From contig NZ_PJMX01000001.1 in NCBI RefSeq assembly GCF_002846415.1, positions 4,588,001-4,652,000 of the forward strand: a stretch of DNA of 64,000 bases, in the 5' to 3' direction. The position numbers were made by a program, and so were the translations under genes. The notes below the pieces were generated by a model, which was given only the letters and a program-made list of their open reading frames with translations, was not told the origin of the DNA and ran no database searches. Source of the stretch: Streptomyces sp. TLI_146. Its GTDB lineage: Bacteria; Actinomycetota; Actinomycetes; Streptomycetales; Streptomycetaceae. This document shows, one piece after another, positions 9,957 to 18,142 of this stretch (positions are counted from its first letter, which is position 1; each line of letters starts with the position of its first letter).

Positions 9957-10883
9957 GTGGCAGGATTCAGGATGGGGCGCGGCCGGGACGACCGGAACCC
10001 GCGACGGCAACCGCAGCAGGGGCAGGGGCACGGCCAAGGACAGCAGTGGCCCGACCCCCAGCAGCAGCGCGCACAGCAGCAGTACGGGTACGGGCAGCAG
10101 CAGCCGTACCCGCAGCAGGGCGAGCCGGAGTACTTCGGCGACCCGTACGGCCAGGGCCAGGGCGGCTACGACCGGGGCCAGGGCCGCCCGCCGCACGGCC
10201 AGGGGATGCCGCAGGGTTACGCGCCCGCCCAGGACCCGTACGCCAACAACCCGGGCCACACCCAGGCCTTCAGCATCGGCGAGGACCCATACGGCCAGGG
10301 GGCGACCTATCGCGCCGGTGCCGCCGCGGCGCCGCCGTCCGGCCCCCGGCTGCGCTGGAAGGAACTGCTCAACGGCATCGTGATGCGGCCGGGACCGACG
10401 TTCTGGCAGATGCGTGACTACGCGGTGTGGGGCCCGGCGCTCACCATCACGTTCCTCTACGGCTTGCTGGCGATCTTCGGCTTCGACAAGGCCCGCGCGG
10501 ACGTCATCAACACGACGCTGTCGAAGGCGGTTCCGGTGGTCCTCACCACCGGCGTGGTCTTCGTCCTCGGCGGCATGATCCTCGGCGCGGTCACCCACAC
10601 GATGGCGCGCCAGCTCGGCGGCGACGGCTCCTGGCAGCCGACGGTCGGCCTCTCCATGCTGATCATGTCCCTCACGGACGCGCCCCGGCTGCTGCTCGCC
10701 CTGTTCCTGGGCGGCGACAACGGCCTGGTGCAGGTGGTCGGCTGGGCGACCTGGCTGGCGGCCGGCGCGCTGTTCACGTCGATGGTGAGCAAGTCCCACG
10801 ACCTGCCGTGGCCTCGGGCCCTTGGCGCGAGCGCGATCCAGCTGGTGGCGCTGCTGAGCCTGATCAAGCTGGGCACGATCTGA
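9957..10883 (+). CDS. Yip1-domain integral membrane protein
   Basis: The 308-residue protein has a disordered Gln/Gly/Pro/Tyr-rich cytoplasmic N-terminus (about residues 1-125) and a Yip1-type membrane domain with five helices (from ELLNGIVMRPGPTFWQM to the C-terminal SAIQLVALLSLIKLGTI). The start is GTG at 9957; TACGTT nine bases upstream looks like a -10, so the message may be leaderless. ATG at 9972 is an alternative. The role of bacterial Yip1 proteins is not established. Confidence 0.78.
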   Translation: MAGFRMGRGRDDRNPRRQPQQGQGHGQGQQWPDPQQQRAQQQYGYGQQQPYPQQGEPEYFGDPYGQGQGGYDRGQGRPPHGQGMPQGYAPAQDPYANNPGHTQAFSIGEDPYGQGATYRAGAAAAPPSGPRLRWKELLNGIVMRPGPTFWQMRDYAVWGPALTITFLYGLLAIFGFDKARADVINTTLSKAVPVVLTTGVVFVLGGMILGAVTHTMARQLGGDGSWQPTVGLSMLIMSLTDAPRLLLALFLGGDNGLVQVVGWATWLAAGALFTSMVSKSHDLPWPRALGASAIQLVALLSLIKLGTI

Positions 10884-10895
10884 GACGTACGTAAG

Positions 10896-10929
10896 AGGGG
10901 CCCGGGGTTCTCGCGAACCTCGGGCCCCT
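10896..10929. terminator. Bidirectional terminator between convergent genes
   Basis: A 15-bp stem (AGGGGCCCGGGGTTC with one G-U pair) and a 4-base loop lies between the Yip1 gene and the convergent phosphoribosyltransferase gene, 12-21 bases from both stops, so it can serve both transcripts. Confidence 0.8.
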
Positions 10930-10950
10930 TCACATACGTACTTCTCCGGA

Positions 10951-11448
10951 CTACGCGTCCAGAACCTGCCCCTCACGGCGTACGACGGGCGGCTCGACGC
11001 TCCACGGGAAGTTGATCCACTCGTCGGTGCGCTTCCAGACGTACTCGCACTTCACCAGGGAGTGCGACTTCTCGTAGATCACGGCGCTGCGGACCTCGGC
11101 GACGTGGTCGACGCAGAAGTCGTGGACGAGCTTGAGGGTCTTGCCGGTGTCGGCGACGTCGTCCGTGATCAGGACCTTCTTGCCGGAGAAGTCGATCGCG
11201 TTGGGGACGGGCGCGAGCATGACGGGCATTTCCAAGGTGGTCCCCACGCCCGTGTAGAACTCCACGTTCACCAGGTGGATGTTCTTGCAGTCCAGGGCGT
11301 ACGCCAGGCCACCGGCGACGAAGACGCCGCCGCGGGCGATGGAGACGACGATGTCGGGCTCGTAGCCGTCGTCCGCGATGGTCTGCGCGAGGTCGCGGAT
11401 GGCGCCCCCGAACTTCTCGTAGGTGAGGTTCTCTCGTACGTCGCTCAT
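10951..11448 (-). CDS. Phosphoribosyltransferase (hypoxanthine/xanthine-like)
   Basis: A 165-residue type I PRTase with the PRPP loop VLITDDVADTGKTL (about residue 90) and the pyrophosphate loop region SIARGGVFVAGGLAYAL. The C-terminus (WINFPWSVEPPV) resembles xanthine/hypoxanthine PRTases. It lies 14 bases downstream of dcd on the same strand, so both are probably one nucleotide-metabolism operon. The ATG (MSDVRENLTYEKF) fits family length; the ribosome site (GCGAGAA) is weak. Confidence 0.85.
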   Translation of the reverse strand: MSDVRENLTYEKFGGAIRDLAQTIADDGYEPDIVVSIARGGVFVAGGLAYALDCKNIHLVNVEFYTGVGTTLEMPVMLAPVPNAIDFSGKKVLITDDVADTGKTLKLVHDFCVDHVAEVRSAVIYEKSHSLVKCEYVWKRTDEWINFPWSVEPPVVRREGQVLDA

Positions 11449-11462
11449 GTTCTCGCTGCCGC

Positions 11463-12038
11463 TCACACCTGGGTCCGATGGAAATTGAGGTACGACCGCG
11501 AGGCGGTCGGTCCGCGCTGGCCCTGGTACCGGGACCCGTACCGCTCCGAGCCGTACGGCGACTCGGCGGAGGAGGTCAGCCGGAAGAGGCACAGCTGCCC
11601 GATCTTCATGCCCGGCCAGAGCTTGATCGGGAGGGTCGCGAGGTTGGAGAGCTCCAGCGTCACATGGCCCGAGAAGCCCGGGTCGATGAAGCCGGCCGTG
11701 GAGTGCGTGACCAGGCCGAGCCGCCCGAGCGAGCTCTTGCCCTCCAAGCGGGAGGCGAGGTCGTCGGGGAGGGAGATGACCTCGTAGGTCGAGGCGAGCA
11801 CGAACTCACCCGGGTGCAGGATGAAGGGCTCGTCGCCGTCCGGCTCGACGAGCCGGGTGAGGTCCGCCTGCTCGACCGCGGGGTCGATGTGCGGGTACCG
11901 GTGATTCTCGAACACCCGGAAATAGCGGTCGAGCCGCACATCGATGCTGGATGGCTGGACCATGGATTCGTCGTACGGATCGATACGGACGCGACCCGCG
12001 TCGATCTCGGCCCGGATGTCCTTGTCTGAGAGAAGCAC
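11463..12038 (-). CDS. dcd: dCTP deaminase
   Basis: Converts dCTP to dUTP for dTMP synthesis. The 191-residue protein begins (V)LLSDKDIRAEIDAGRV and has the conserved stretches MVQPSSIDVRLD and SSLGRLGLVTHSTAGFIDPG, which include the catalytic Glu and nucleotide-binding region of the trimeric family. The start is GTG. TATCCT lies about seven bases upstream and no good ribosome site is present, so translation may be leaderless. First gene of a two-gene unit with the PRTase. Confidence 0.95.
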   Translation of the reverse strand: MLLSDKDIRAEIDAGRVRIDPYDESMVQPSSIDVRLDRYFRVFENHRYPHIDPAVEQADLTRLVEPDGDEPFILHPGEFVLASTYEVISLPDDLASRLEGKSSLGRLGLVTHSTAGFIDPGFSGHVTLELSNLATLPIKLWPGMKIGQLCLFRLTSSAESPYGSERYGSRYQGQRGPTASRSYLNFHRTQV

Positions 12039-12130
12039 GTCCCGAGGATACGCAGGGTGCGCGGGGCTGCCGTAATCGGACAGACCCGCGCGTGCCACCG
12101 CGTACCGGTTACGTGATGCCCGTCCGCCGC

Positions 12131-12304
12131 CTACCGGCTCCCGTACGCCACCGGGACGGCGTGCCGCAGCCGGGCGCAGCGGGGGCACCGGAGCAGCCGG
12201 CCGGGCCCGATCCGCTCGGCCCCGAGCTGCTGCATCGGGAACGAATCGGTGGTGAAGACGTGCCCCTCGGCACAGCGGACGACGGTGCGCTCCAGCGAGT
12301 CCAT
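12131..12304 (-). CDS. Small zinc-ribbon-like protein
   Basis: A 57-residue basic protein (MDSLERTVVRCAEGHVF...) with a pair of metal-binding pairs: RCAEGH and LRCPRCARLRH. This looks like a zinc ribbon. ATG at 12304 was chosen; a TTG at 12316 lies too close to AAGGGA. No function can be assigned. The base composition matches neighbouring coding DNA, and the Cys/His spacing argues that it is real. Confidence 0.55.
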   Translation of the reverse strand: MDSLERTVVRCAEGHVFTTDSFPMQQLGAERIGPGRLLRCPRCARLRHAVPVAYGSR

Positions 12305-12573
12305 CAAGTGGCTCAAGTCCCTTCCCCAACAACAAGCATGGACGGAGAAACCACCACATTAAGGGATGAACGGGACGCCACTCCAGGCGGCACTCCGACG
12401 AGGCGCCCGCCCTGCACCGTACGCCCCAACTCCGGCCCCCGGCACCCGAATCCCGCCACCTCGGCACCCCCTTCACGCCACCCGGAACGCGAACAGCCCC
12501 CGGGCGGATACGCCGGGGGGCTGGCATGGGGTAGGGTGAGCAACGATGCGAATCCCCTTCGGGGGATCGTTGC

Positions 12574-12647
12574 GCGAGTGTAGTTTAATGGTAGAACATG
12601 AGCTTCCCAAGCTCAGAGCGCGGGTTCGATTCCCGTCACTCGCTCCA
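12574..12647 (+). tRNA. tRNA-Gly (anticodon CCC)
   Basis: Full cloverleaf: acceptor GCGAGTG / CACTCGC, D-loop region TAGTTTAATGGTAGA, anticodon arm TGAGC-TTCCCAA-GCTCA, T-arm GCGGGTTCGATTCCCGT, discriminator T and encoded CCA. The 3' half and downstream terminator recur in diverged form at 17210-17272. Confidence 0.96.
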
Positions 12648-12652
12648 CAGCT

Positions 12653-12679
12653 AAGGCCCTGGTCAGAGACCGGGGCCTT
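12653..12679 (+). terminator. Terminator of tRNA-Gly
   Basis: A 12-bp stem AAGGCCCTGGTC / GACCGGGGCCTT (one U-G pair) with a 3-base loop, followed by GTTTGTTG. Starts 6 bases after the tRNA CCA. Confidence 0.8.
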
Positions 12680-12843
12680 GTTTGTTGTCTGGACCGCTTC
12701 GGGGGCGCGTGCCACTCGCGTGCCATAAGCGCCGGAAGGCCGATGTGTCAGGGTCGGTTCCTCCCCGGAGGAGCGGGTCCTCGTGCCTGGTCTGTGGCGG
12801 GGCGGGAGGCCGTGAATGGTCTCCCGCCCCGCCGGCCGGATGG

Positions 12844-15800
12844 CTAGAAGAGGTACTTGTACATCTGCCAGCCGCCGCCGATCCGCTGGCGTCCGGCGAA
12901 GTTGCCCTTGCCGTTGCCGGCGTAGGACCACAGGACTCCGGAGTTGTCCCGGGCCAGCAGGTCCGGCTTGCCGTCGCCGTTCAGGTCGCCCGCGCCGACC
13001 AGGGCGTTGTAGACCTGCCAGCCGCCGCCGACCTTGACGCGGGGGGCGAGGGCGCCGGTGCCGGTGCCGGGGTACAGCCAGAGGACTCCGGAAGCGTCGC
13101 GGGCGAGGAGGTCGGCCTTACCGTCGCCATTCATATCGCCCGCGCCCGCGAGGGTGTAGCCCGTCCAGCCCCGGCCGATCTTCACCCGCGCCTTGAAGTT
13201 CCGGGCGCCGTTGTCCGCGTACAGGTACAGGTCGCCCGTGGACGCCTCGCGGGCGAGCAGGTCCGCGCGGCCGTCACCCGTCAGGTCGCCCGGGGAGGTC
13301 AGGGTGTCGTAGATGTTCCAGCCACCCCCGATTCGCGTGTACGGGGCCGACGACGTCAGCGGTTGGCCGCAGCCCGGCGTGTAGACGCGCAGTTCGCCGC
13401 TCGCCACCCGCACCACGACGTCGTTGCAGCGGTCGCCGTTGAAGTCCCCGAAGGGGGCCGCGGCGGTCGCGGACCTCCAGCTGGCGCCCGAGAGCTTGCC
13501 GTCGACACCGCCGCGGCCGTCACCGAGGCGCAGGTCGGCGACACCATCCGGCGTGATGCCCAGCAGCTCGCCGAAGCCGTCGCCGTCGAAGTCCCGGTAC
13601 GTGGTCGCGTAGCCGTACGCGGTGATCGCGCCAGAGGTGACCTTGCGCATCCCGGTGCCGTCGCCGTTGTCCGCGTGGAGCGTCCAGGTGTAACGGCCAC
13701 CGGTGACGGCCTCGCCGGTGTCGGTGGTGCCGTCCCACTCAGCGGTCAGGGAGATGCCCTGCCGGTGGCCACCGATCTTCCTGACGAGTCGTCCGGCGGC
13801 GTCCGTCACCGTGATGTGCCAGTCGGCGGGGGCCTGCGACAGCTGCCAGGAGCCGCGCCAGGGCTGCGCCTTCCCCGCCGGGAGCGTCCGGAGCCACGAG
13901 GCCGCGTCGGAGTCGAGGAGGGCCAGGGGAGAGCGCGGGACGTGCAGCGGCTTGATGTGAACGCGCTGCTCCTCGTCGACATAGGCGACGCGGTCGCCGA
14001 ACTTGTCGACCGTCCAGTTGACCCGCCGGTCGTAGGGATCCGAGCCCGTTGTTAGCACGCTCAGGTCGCCCAGTTCGGATGTGGTGGGGGTACTGCCTGC
14101 CCCCTTGCTGAAGTCGGTGAGCGTCAGCTTCTTCGCGGTGTGGTCGTGGCGGACCGTGAAGCCGTCGCCGAGCAGCACGTCCCCGCCGGGCACGGCAATG
14201 CTCTTGTTCGTCGTTCGGTCGAGGACGCCGGCACTGTCCGGGCCGCAGCTCCAGTAGATCCAGCGGCCGAGGGCCTGGAGCTCGTTGGCGGAGCAGCCGA
14301 TGTCCAGCGTCTCGACGACCCGCTTGGCTTTGAGGTCGTACGCCTCGACCTTGCTCGCCCCCGACATGAACCTGACCCGCCACAGCGTGTTGCCCCACAG
14401 TGCCGCAGAGTTGACGTCGTTGAGCAGAGCCGGGTCGTCTTGCCCCGTCGCCAGGTCTCCGAAATGGTCGCGCCCCGGCGTCCTTCCGAGGACGTAGTGG
14501 CCGAAAGCGTCGTCGAGCCGGGCGTCCTCCCCGAGCCGCACCGCCTGCATCGTGCCGGGAGCCGTCGGCGAAACGAGCATCTGCCCGTCGACGTACGCGG
14601 TCCTCCCGTTGCCCATGGCCTGGGGCAACTTCCCGCCGCTGAGTACCAGCGAGCGCACCACGGGAGCCGTGGCCTCGGGCGCGCCGGTGAGAGTGACCTG
14701 CCGCTCGTACAGGGCCATGAGCGGATTCGCGTCGGCGGTGCTGAAGTAGCTCAGTGTCCCGGCGCCGAGCGCGATCCCGTCGATCTGGGCCGTTACGGGC
14801 GGCACTTTCCGTACGACATCGAGGGTCGGGGTCCCGTCCGCGCCGGCCGTGACCTGGCGTACCGCCCAGTCCTTGGGGCCGGTGCCGCCGGTGACGAGGA
14901 AGCTGCCGTCGGGGGCGGGCGTGATGTCCTCGTCGGCGTACGGGAGCAGTTCGCGGGGTGTGCCGCCCGTGACCGGCATGGCCCAGAGCTTGTTTCCCTG
15001 GACGTACTGCTCGGCGCTCACGTCCAGGCCCCTGCGGAAGACGACCCAGTCGCCAACCACACCGAAGGAGGCGTAATCCTGTTCGTTTCCGGTTGCCTTG
15101 GGCATCGGGACCGTGACGGTCCTGGCCGACGGATCGTCCCGGCGCAGGGTGCGCAGCTGCGGGTTTCCTCTGTCGTACGTCAGGATGTGGTTCCTCCCGA
15201 GTACGACGTAGCCCTTCTTGAAGTCTGCCGGAAGCGGCCTGAGCGTCCGCGTTCCGTAGTCCATGAAGTAGTCGGCGGACTTGCCGTCCGGCTGTGCCAC
15301 GCTGAACAGCGCGCCATTGGGGTCCTGCTCGCGCGCGAGCAGCAGAGGACCGTTCCCGGGGCCGCCCATGTTCTGCGGAAGGTTTTCGACCGGGTGCTCG
15401 ATCGTCTTGCCGTCCACCACCTGGAACACACTGACGGCACTGACCATCCGATCCGCCGTGGACCTGTACGCAACCACTGAATCGGCGGTGTACGCCCGCG
15501 TCCAGACGTAGCCCGGCGGCAGGTCCACCGTGGTGGTTCCGCCGGCAACGCCGCTGATGGCGACCTGGTGCGTGCCGTCGGCGGCCGCGGAGGGCTTGGC
15601 CCGCAGCCCCGAGTGCTCGTCGTACCTGGGCCTTGCGTATTCACGGAGCTGCTGGGTCTCGCCGGTGCGGTAGTCCGTCCACAGCTTGCCCGACGCGCCC
15701 TCCTGATAGTGGACGTAGCCGCTCGCTCCGGCCTCTACCAACTGGTCCTTGCGCGGCAGGTATCGCGCGCCCGCCGGCAGCACCACCTCACCGGAGTCAC

Positions 15801-15900
15801 CGGGCTCGCCGGTGGCCGCGATCGCGGGAACGGCGCTCGTCACGACCCCGAGTGCCGCCGCGCCCGCGACCGCACTCCGCACGAACATGTGACGTCTCAA
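12844..15900 (-). CDS. Large secreted FG-GAP/VCBS repeat protein
   Basis: About 1,018 residues. The N-terminus has RR, a hydrophobic core and an AIAA cleavage-type site, so it is exported. Residues ~50-640 look like a beta-propeller without a clear family match. A FlgD-like Ig segment follows (ITVTDAAGRLVRKIGG ... WDGTTDTGEAVTGGRYTW), then FG-GAP repeats (DFDGDGFGEL, DFNGDRCNDV, DLTGDGRADL, DMNGDGKADL, DLNGDGKPDL). TTG at 15900 has GGGAGGG six bases upstream; ATG at 15888 is the alternative. It lies inside the tRNA-flanked patch. Likely surface or extracellular binding; no catalytic motif recognised. Confidence 0.8.
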   Translation of the reverse strand: MRRHMFVRSAVAGAAALGVVTSAVPAIAATGEPGDSGEVVLPAGARYLPRKDQLVEAGASGYVHYQEGASGKLWTDYRTGETQQLREYARPRYDEHSGLRAKPSAAADGTHQVAISGVAGGTTTVDLPPGYVWTRAYTADSVVAYRSTADRMVSAVSVFQVVDGKTIEHPVENLPQNMGGPGNGPLLLAREQDPNGALFSVAQPDGKSADYFMDYGTRTLRPLPADFKKGYVVLGRNHILTYDRGNPQLRTLRRDDPSARTVTVPMPKATGNEQDYASFGVVGDWVVFRRGLDVSAEQYVQGNKLWAMPVTGGTPRELLPYADEDITPAPDGSFLVTGGTGPKDWAVRQVTAGADGTPTLDVVRKVPPVTAQIDGIALGAGTLSYFSTADANPLMALYERQVTLTGAPEATAPVVRSLVLSGGKLPQAMGNGRTAYVDGQMLVSPTAPGTMQAVRLGEDARLDDAFGHYVLGRTPGRDHFGDLATGQDDPALLNDVNSAALWGNTLWRVRFMSGASKVEAYDLKAKRVVETLDIGCSANELQALGRWIYWSCGPDSAGVLDRTTNKSIAVPGGDVLLGDGFTVRHDHTAKKLTLTDFSKGAGSTPTTSELGDLSVLTTGSDPYDRRVNWTVDKFGDRVAYVDEEQRVHIKPLHVPRSPLALLDSDAASWLRTLPAGKAQPWRGSWQLSQAPADWHITVTDAAGRLVRKIGGHRQGISLTAEWDGTTDTGEAVTGGRYTWTLHADNGDGTGMRKVTSGAITAYGYATTYRDFDGDGFGELLGITPDGVADLRLGDGRGGVDGKLSGASWRSATAAAPFGDFNGDRCNDVVVRVASGELRVYTPGCGQPLTSSAPYTRIGGGWNIYDTLTSPGDLTGDGRADLLAREASTGDLYLYADNGARNFKARVKIGRGWTGYTLAGAGDMNGDGKADLLARDASGVLWLYPGTGTGALAPRVKVGGGWQVYNALVGAGDLNGDGKPDLLARDNSGVLWSYAGNGKGNFAGRQRIGGGWQMYKYLF

Positions 15901-16082
15901 GACAGGCCCTCCCAGAAGTGACGCAAGGGCATGGGAGAGCGCGGCGGCGTGCGCGTGGCGCAGCCCGTGGTCGTACGAAGTGATGGCCCCCCGGCCGTAA
16001 CCCCCCCATGCAAGTGGAGCGACTCTAACAAGTGCTGGCCCGTCCATGATCGGACGGGCTGGCACCGCTCAAACGTCGCGAA

Positions 16083-16183
16083 TCAGAAGAGGTACTTGTA
16101 CATCTGCCAGCCGCCGCCGATCCGCTGGCGTCCGGCGAAGTTGCTCTTGCCGTCGCCCGCGTAGGACCAGAGGACTCCGACAG
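16083..16183 (-). pseudogene. 3' fragment of a second FG-GAP protein gene
   Basis: Encodes only the last ~30 residues (VLWSYAGDGKSNFAGRQRI, then GGGWQMYKYLF and stop). They are nearly identical to the C-terminus of the adjacent 12844-15900 gene, with about five base differences over ~95 bp. Similarity stops abruptly near 16183. It is the remnant of a tandem paralogue whose 5' part has been lost. Confidence 0.8.
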
Positions 16184-16230
16184 GTCGCCGGAGGGAAAGT
16201 CTGGATACCCCCGGCCGTCTTCACGGGCGC

Positions 16231-16797
16231 TTACTTGCCCGCGAGGCCCAGGTTGATCCCGTCACGCAAGTTGGACGGCGCTTGGGCCAGATCGCTTCCG
16301 TACCGCACGCACCGCGACCGGGTCTTGGCCGCCTGTGGGTTGGTGGAGCAGCTCGCCTTCTGGTATCCGCTGAAGGCGTTCACCGTGACCTGCGCCTGCT
16401 CCCGCAAGGTATGGAAGCCCTTGCTTCCTTCGATCTCCTTGAGAGCCGCGTGGGCAATGGCCTGGAGCGACTCGCCCGCCTTGCGGCACGTGTCGGTGAA
16501 CAGCCTCTTGTCGGCCGGTATGCAGGGAGAGTTGGTGCCCTCCCCGTACTGGGTGAAGTAGCTGTCGAGCTGCTGGCTGATGGCGCCCTGCACCTGCTCA
16601 GCCTTCTTGCCCGCCTCGGAGATGGGCGTATCCGCAGTGATACCGGGCGCATCAGAGGGACGCGTTGGTGAAGAGGTAGCAGGACGCGGCGTGGACGACT
16701 CGCAGCCGGTGGCGGCCAGCGCCATCAAGGAGAGAACGATCGCGGTGATGGCGGGCCGCACTGGGGGGTTGCGCCGTGGGAACACGAACTCTTTCAC
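16231..16797 (-). CDS. Predicted lipoprotein of unknown function
   Basis: 188 residues with a signal peptide and lipobox LAATGC (about residue 32), a Ser/Thr/Pro linker, then a helical domain with four scattered cysteines (C-IPADKRLFTDT-C, and C at SCS and RC) that could form two disulfides. I do not recognise the family. GTG start with a weak ribosome site; an internal GTG five codons on is possible. It directly follows the deletion edge of the FG-GAP paralogue, inside the tRNA-bounded patch. Confidence 0.6.
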   Translation of the reverse strand: MKEFVFPRRNPPVRPAITAIVLSLMALAATGCESSTPRPATSSPTRPSDAPGITADTPISEAGKKAEQVQGAISQQLDSYFTQYGEGTNSPCIPADKRLFTDTCRKAGESLQAIAHAALKEIEGSKGFHTLREQAQVTVNAFSGYQKASCSTNPQAAKTRSRCVRYGSDLAQAPSNLRDGINLGLAGK

Positions 16798-17563
16798 CTG
16801 CCGGACTGGTGCGCTGTGGAGAGCTGAAGGGGAGCACGGCGAAGCACACGATCACCGCAACCCGGACATTCTTCGTAGTCGCCTTGGCCTTCTGGCGGGG
16901 TGAACTCGACCGCTAACGAATCCTTGTACGAATCGCATGACTCTGCAGCATCCCACGCCTCGACTGGCCCATTTCAGCCCTGGTACGGCGCATTCCCCTA
17001 TTACTGATGGCGCGAACCGGACTTTTACCGGCCTGATCAGCCCACGGGATGGATCGGCGGGGAAATATTTGTTACCTTCCACGGCCTTGCGGATCGCAGC
17101 AGACGAGAGAGGACCGCCGCGTCTGGTGATCGACCACAGCAGCGCTGGGCATTCGATCATTCAAGTCGAACACGCCGTCTGCTCTTTTCGCCTGACCCCC
17201 GAGAGACATATTCCCGTCACTCACTCCACGGCAAAGGCTCTGGTCGATGACCGGCGCCTTTATTTTCCGTCTGGGCCCATCCGCCCAGAGATGGGGATTC
17301 GCGGATCGTCGATATCGACCTCGACCTCGACCTCGTAAGAATTCCCTCGGCATAGTGAAGTGCATCCTAATGGGGATTCCACTGTCTCCCTACAGGCTTT
17401 CGAGCGTAGTCATCTGTTCTTACGCTTCCCATTGCGCACGTGCGGCCTGCCCACTTTCTGCGCCGCGTCAAGCCTTCAATTGTCGGACGACAGCAGCCGA
17501 CCATCCGCTTCCATGACCTTCAAGGCTGGGCGCCTGTAAGGAGTGGTAGGTACACTCACCTCC
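16798..17563. other. ~770-bp stretch without a convincing gene; lower GC
   Basis: Open frames here have no family motif or ribosome site and read like non-coding DNA. Base composition is visibly less GC-rich than the flanks. The only structured element is the diverged tRNA-Gly 3' end with terminator near 17210, plus a short triplicated TCGACC run near 17310. The TetR promoter lies at the right end. Confidence 0.6.
17210..17272 (+). repeat. Diverged copy of tRNA-Gly 3' end plus terminator (att-like)
   Basis: ATTCCCGTCACTC-CTCCAC matches the tRNA T-arm/acceptor end at 12629, and similarity runs on through the terminator (CTGGTC..GACCGG..GCCTT). Identity is about 80%, direct orientation, 4.58 kb from the tRNA. 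This is the pattern left by site-specific integration into a tRNA 3' end. No integrase remains between the copies. Confidence 0.65.
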
Positions 17564-18142
17564 ATGAGTAAGAAGGAGGCACTCACCCGGGCCGCGGCCG
17601 ATCTGCTCTGGGAGCGGGGGTACACCGGTACGAGTCCGGCCATGATTCTGGAGCGGGCTCAGGCGGGGCAGGGGAGTATGTATCACCACTTCTCCGGCAA
17701 GGCCGAGCTCGCGGTGGCTGCCATGGTGCAGATGAGTGATCAGCTGCGGGCCCGTACCGAGGAGGCGCTGGGCGGGGAGGGCGCGGCCGTCGCGCGGATC
17801 CATGCCTTTCTCGACCTGGAGCGGGACCCGCTCGCCGGGTGCCGGATCGGGCGGCTGACGCAGGATCATGATGTCGTCAACGACGACGTCCTGCGCGCGC
17901 CCGCCGCGGAGTTCTTCAGCTGGGTCGAGGGGCGTCTGGCGGACGTGCTCGCGGAGGGCGTACGGAGCGGGGAGCTCCGGGCCGACACTCAGCCCGAGAT
18001 GATGGCCTCGTTGATCATCGCGGCGGTTCAGGGCGGGTACACGCTGGCCCGTGCCCATCAGGACCCGGCGGCGTTCCGGCAGGCGGTCGACGGGGTCAAG
18101 CAGGTCGTGGCGAATCTCGCCGCCGGTCCCGGGCGGGACTGA
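17564..18142 (+). CDS. TetR-family transcriptional regulator
   Basis: 192 residues. The N-terminal helix-turn-helix (MSKKEALTRAAADLLWERGY, then TSPAMILERAQAGQGSMYHH) is typical TetR, followed by an all-helical ligand domain similar to the YxaF/LmrA-like group (PLAGCRIGRLTQD). ATG at 17564 was chosen; an in-frame GTG at 17543 lies too close to AAGGA. It ends convergently with the MFS gene, their coding sequences overlapping by 47 bases. Target unknown; neighbouring transporters are candidates. Confidence 0.85.
   Translation: MSKKEALTRAAADLLWERGYTGTSPAMILERAQAGQGSMYHHFSGKAELAVAAMVQMSDQLRARTEEALGGEGAAVARIHAFLDLERDPLAGCRIGRLTQDHDVVNDDVLRAPAAEFFSWVEGRLADVLAEGVRSGELRADTQPEMMASLIIAAVQGGYTLARAHQDPAAFRQAVDGVKQVVANLAAGPGRD

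Noticed and set aside
17306..17335. Short TCGACC triplication as a functional repeat
   Set aside because: Only three 6-base units with no dyad or gene context; probably chance in low-complexity DNA.
16852..17365. Several 70-130 codon frames on both strands in the low-GC gap
   Set aside because: No ribosome sites, no recognisable motif, and one reads through the tRNA-like repeat, a known source of false frames.
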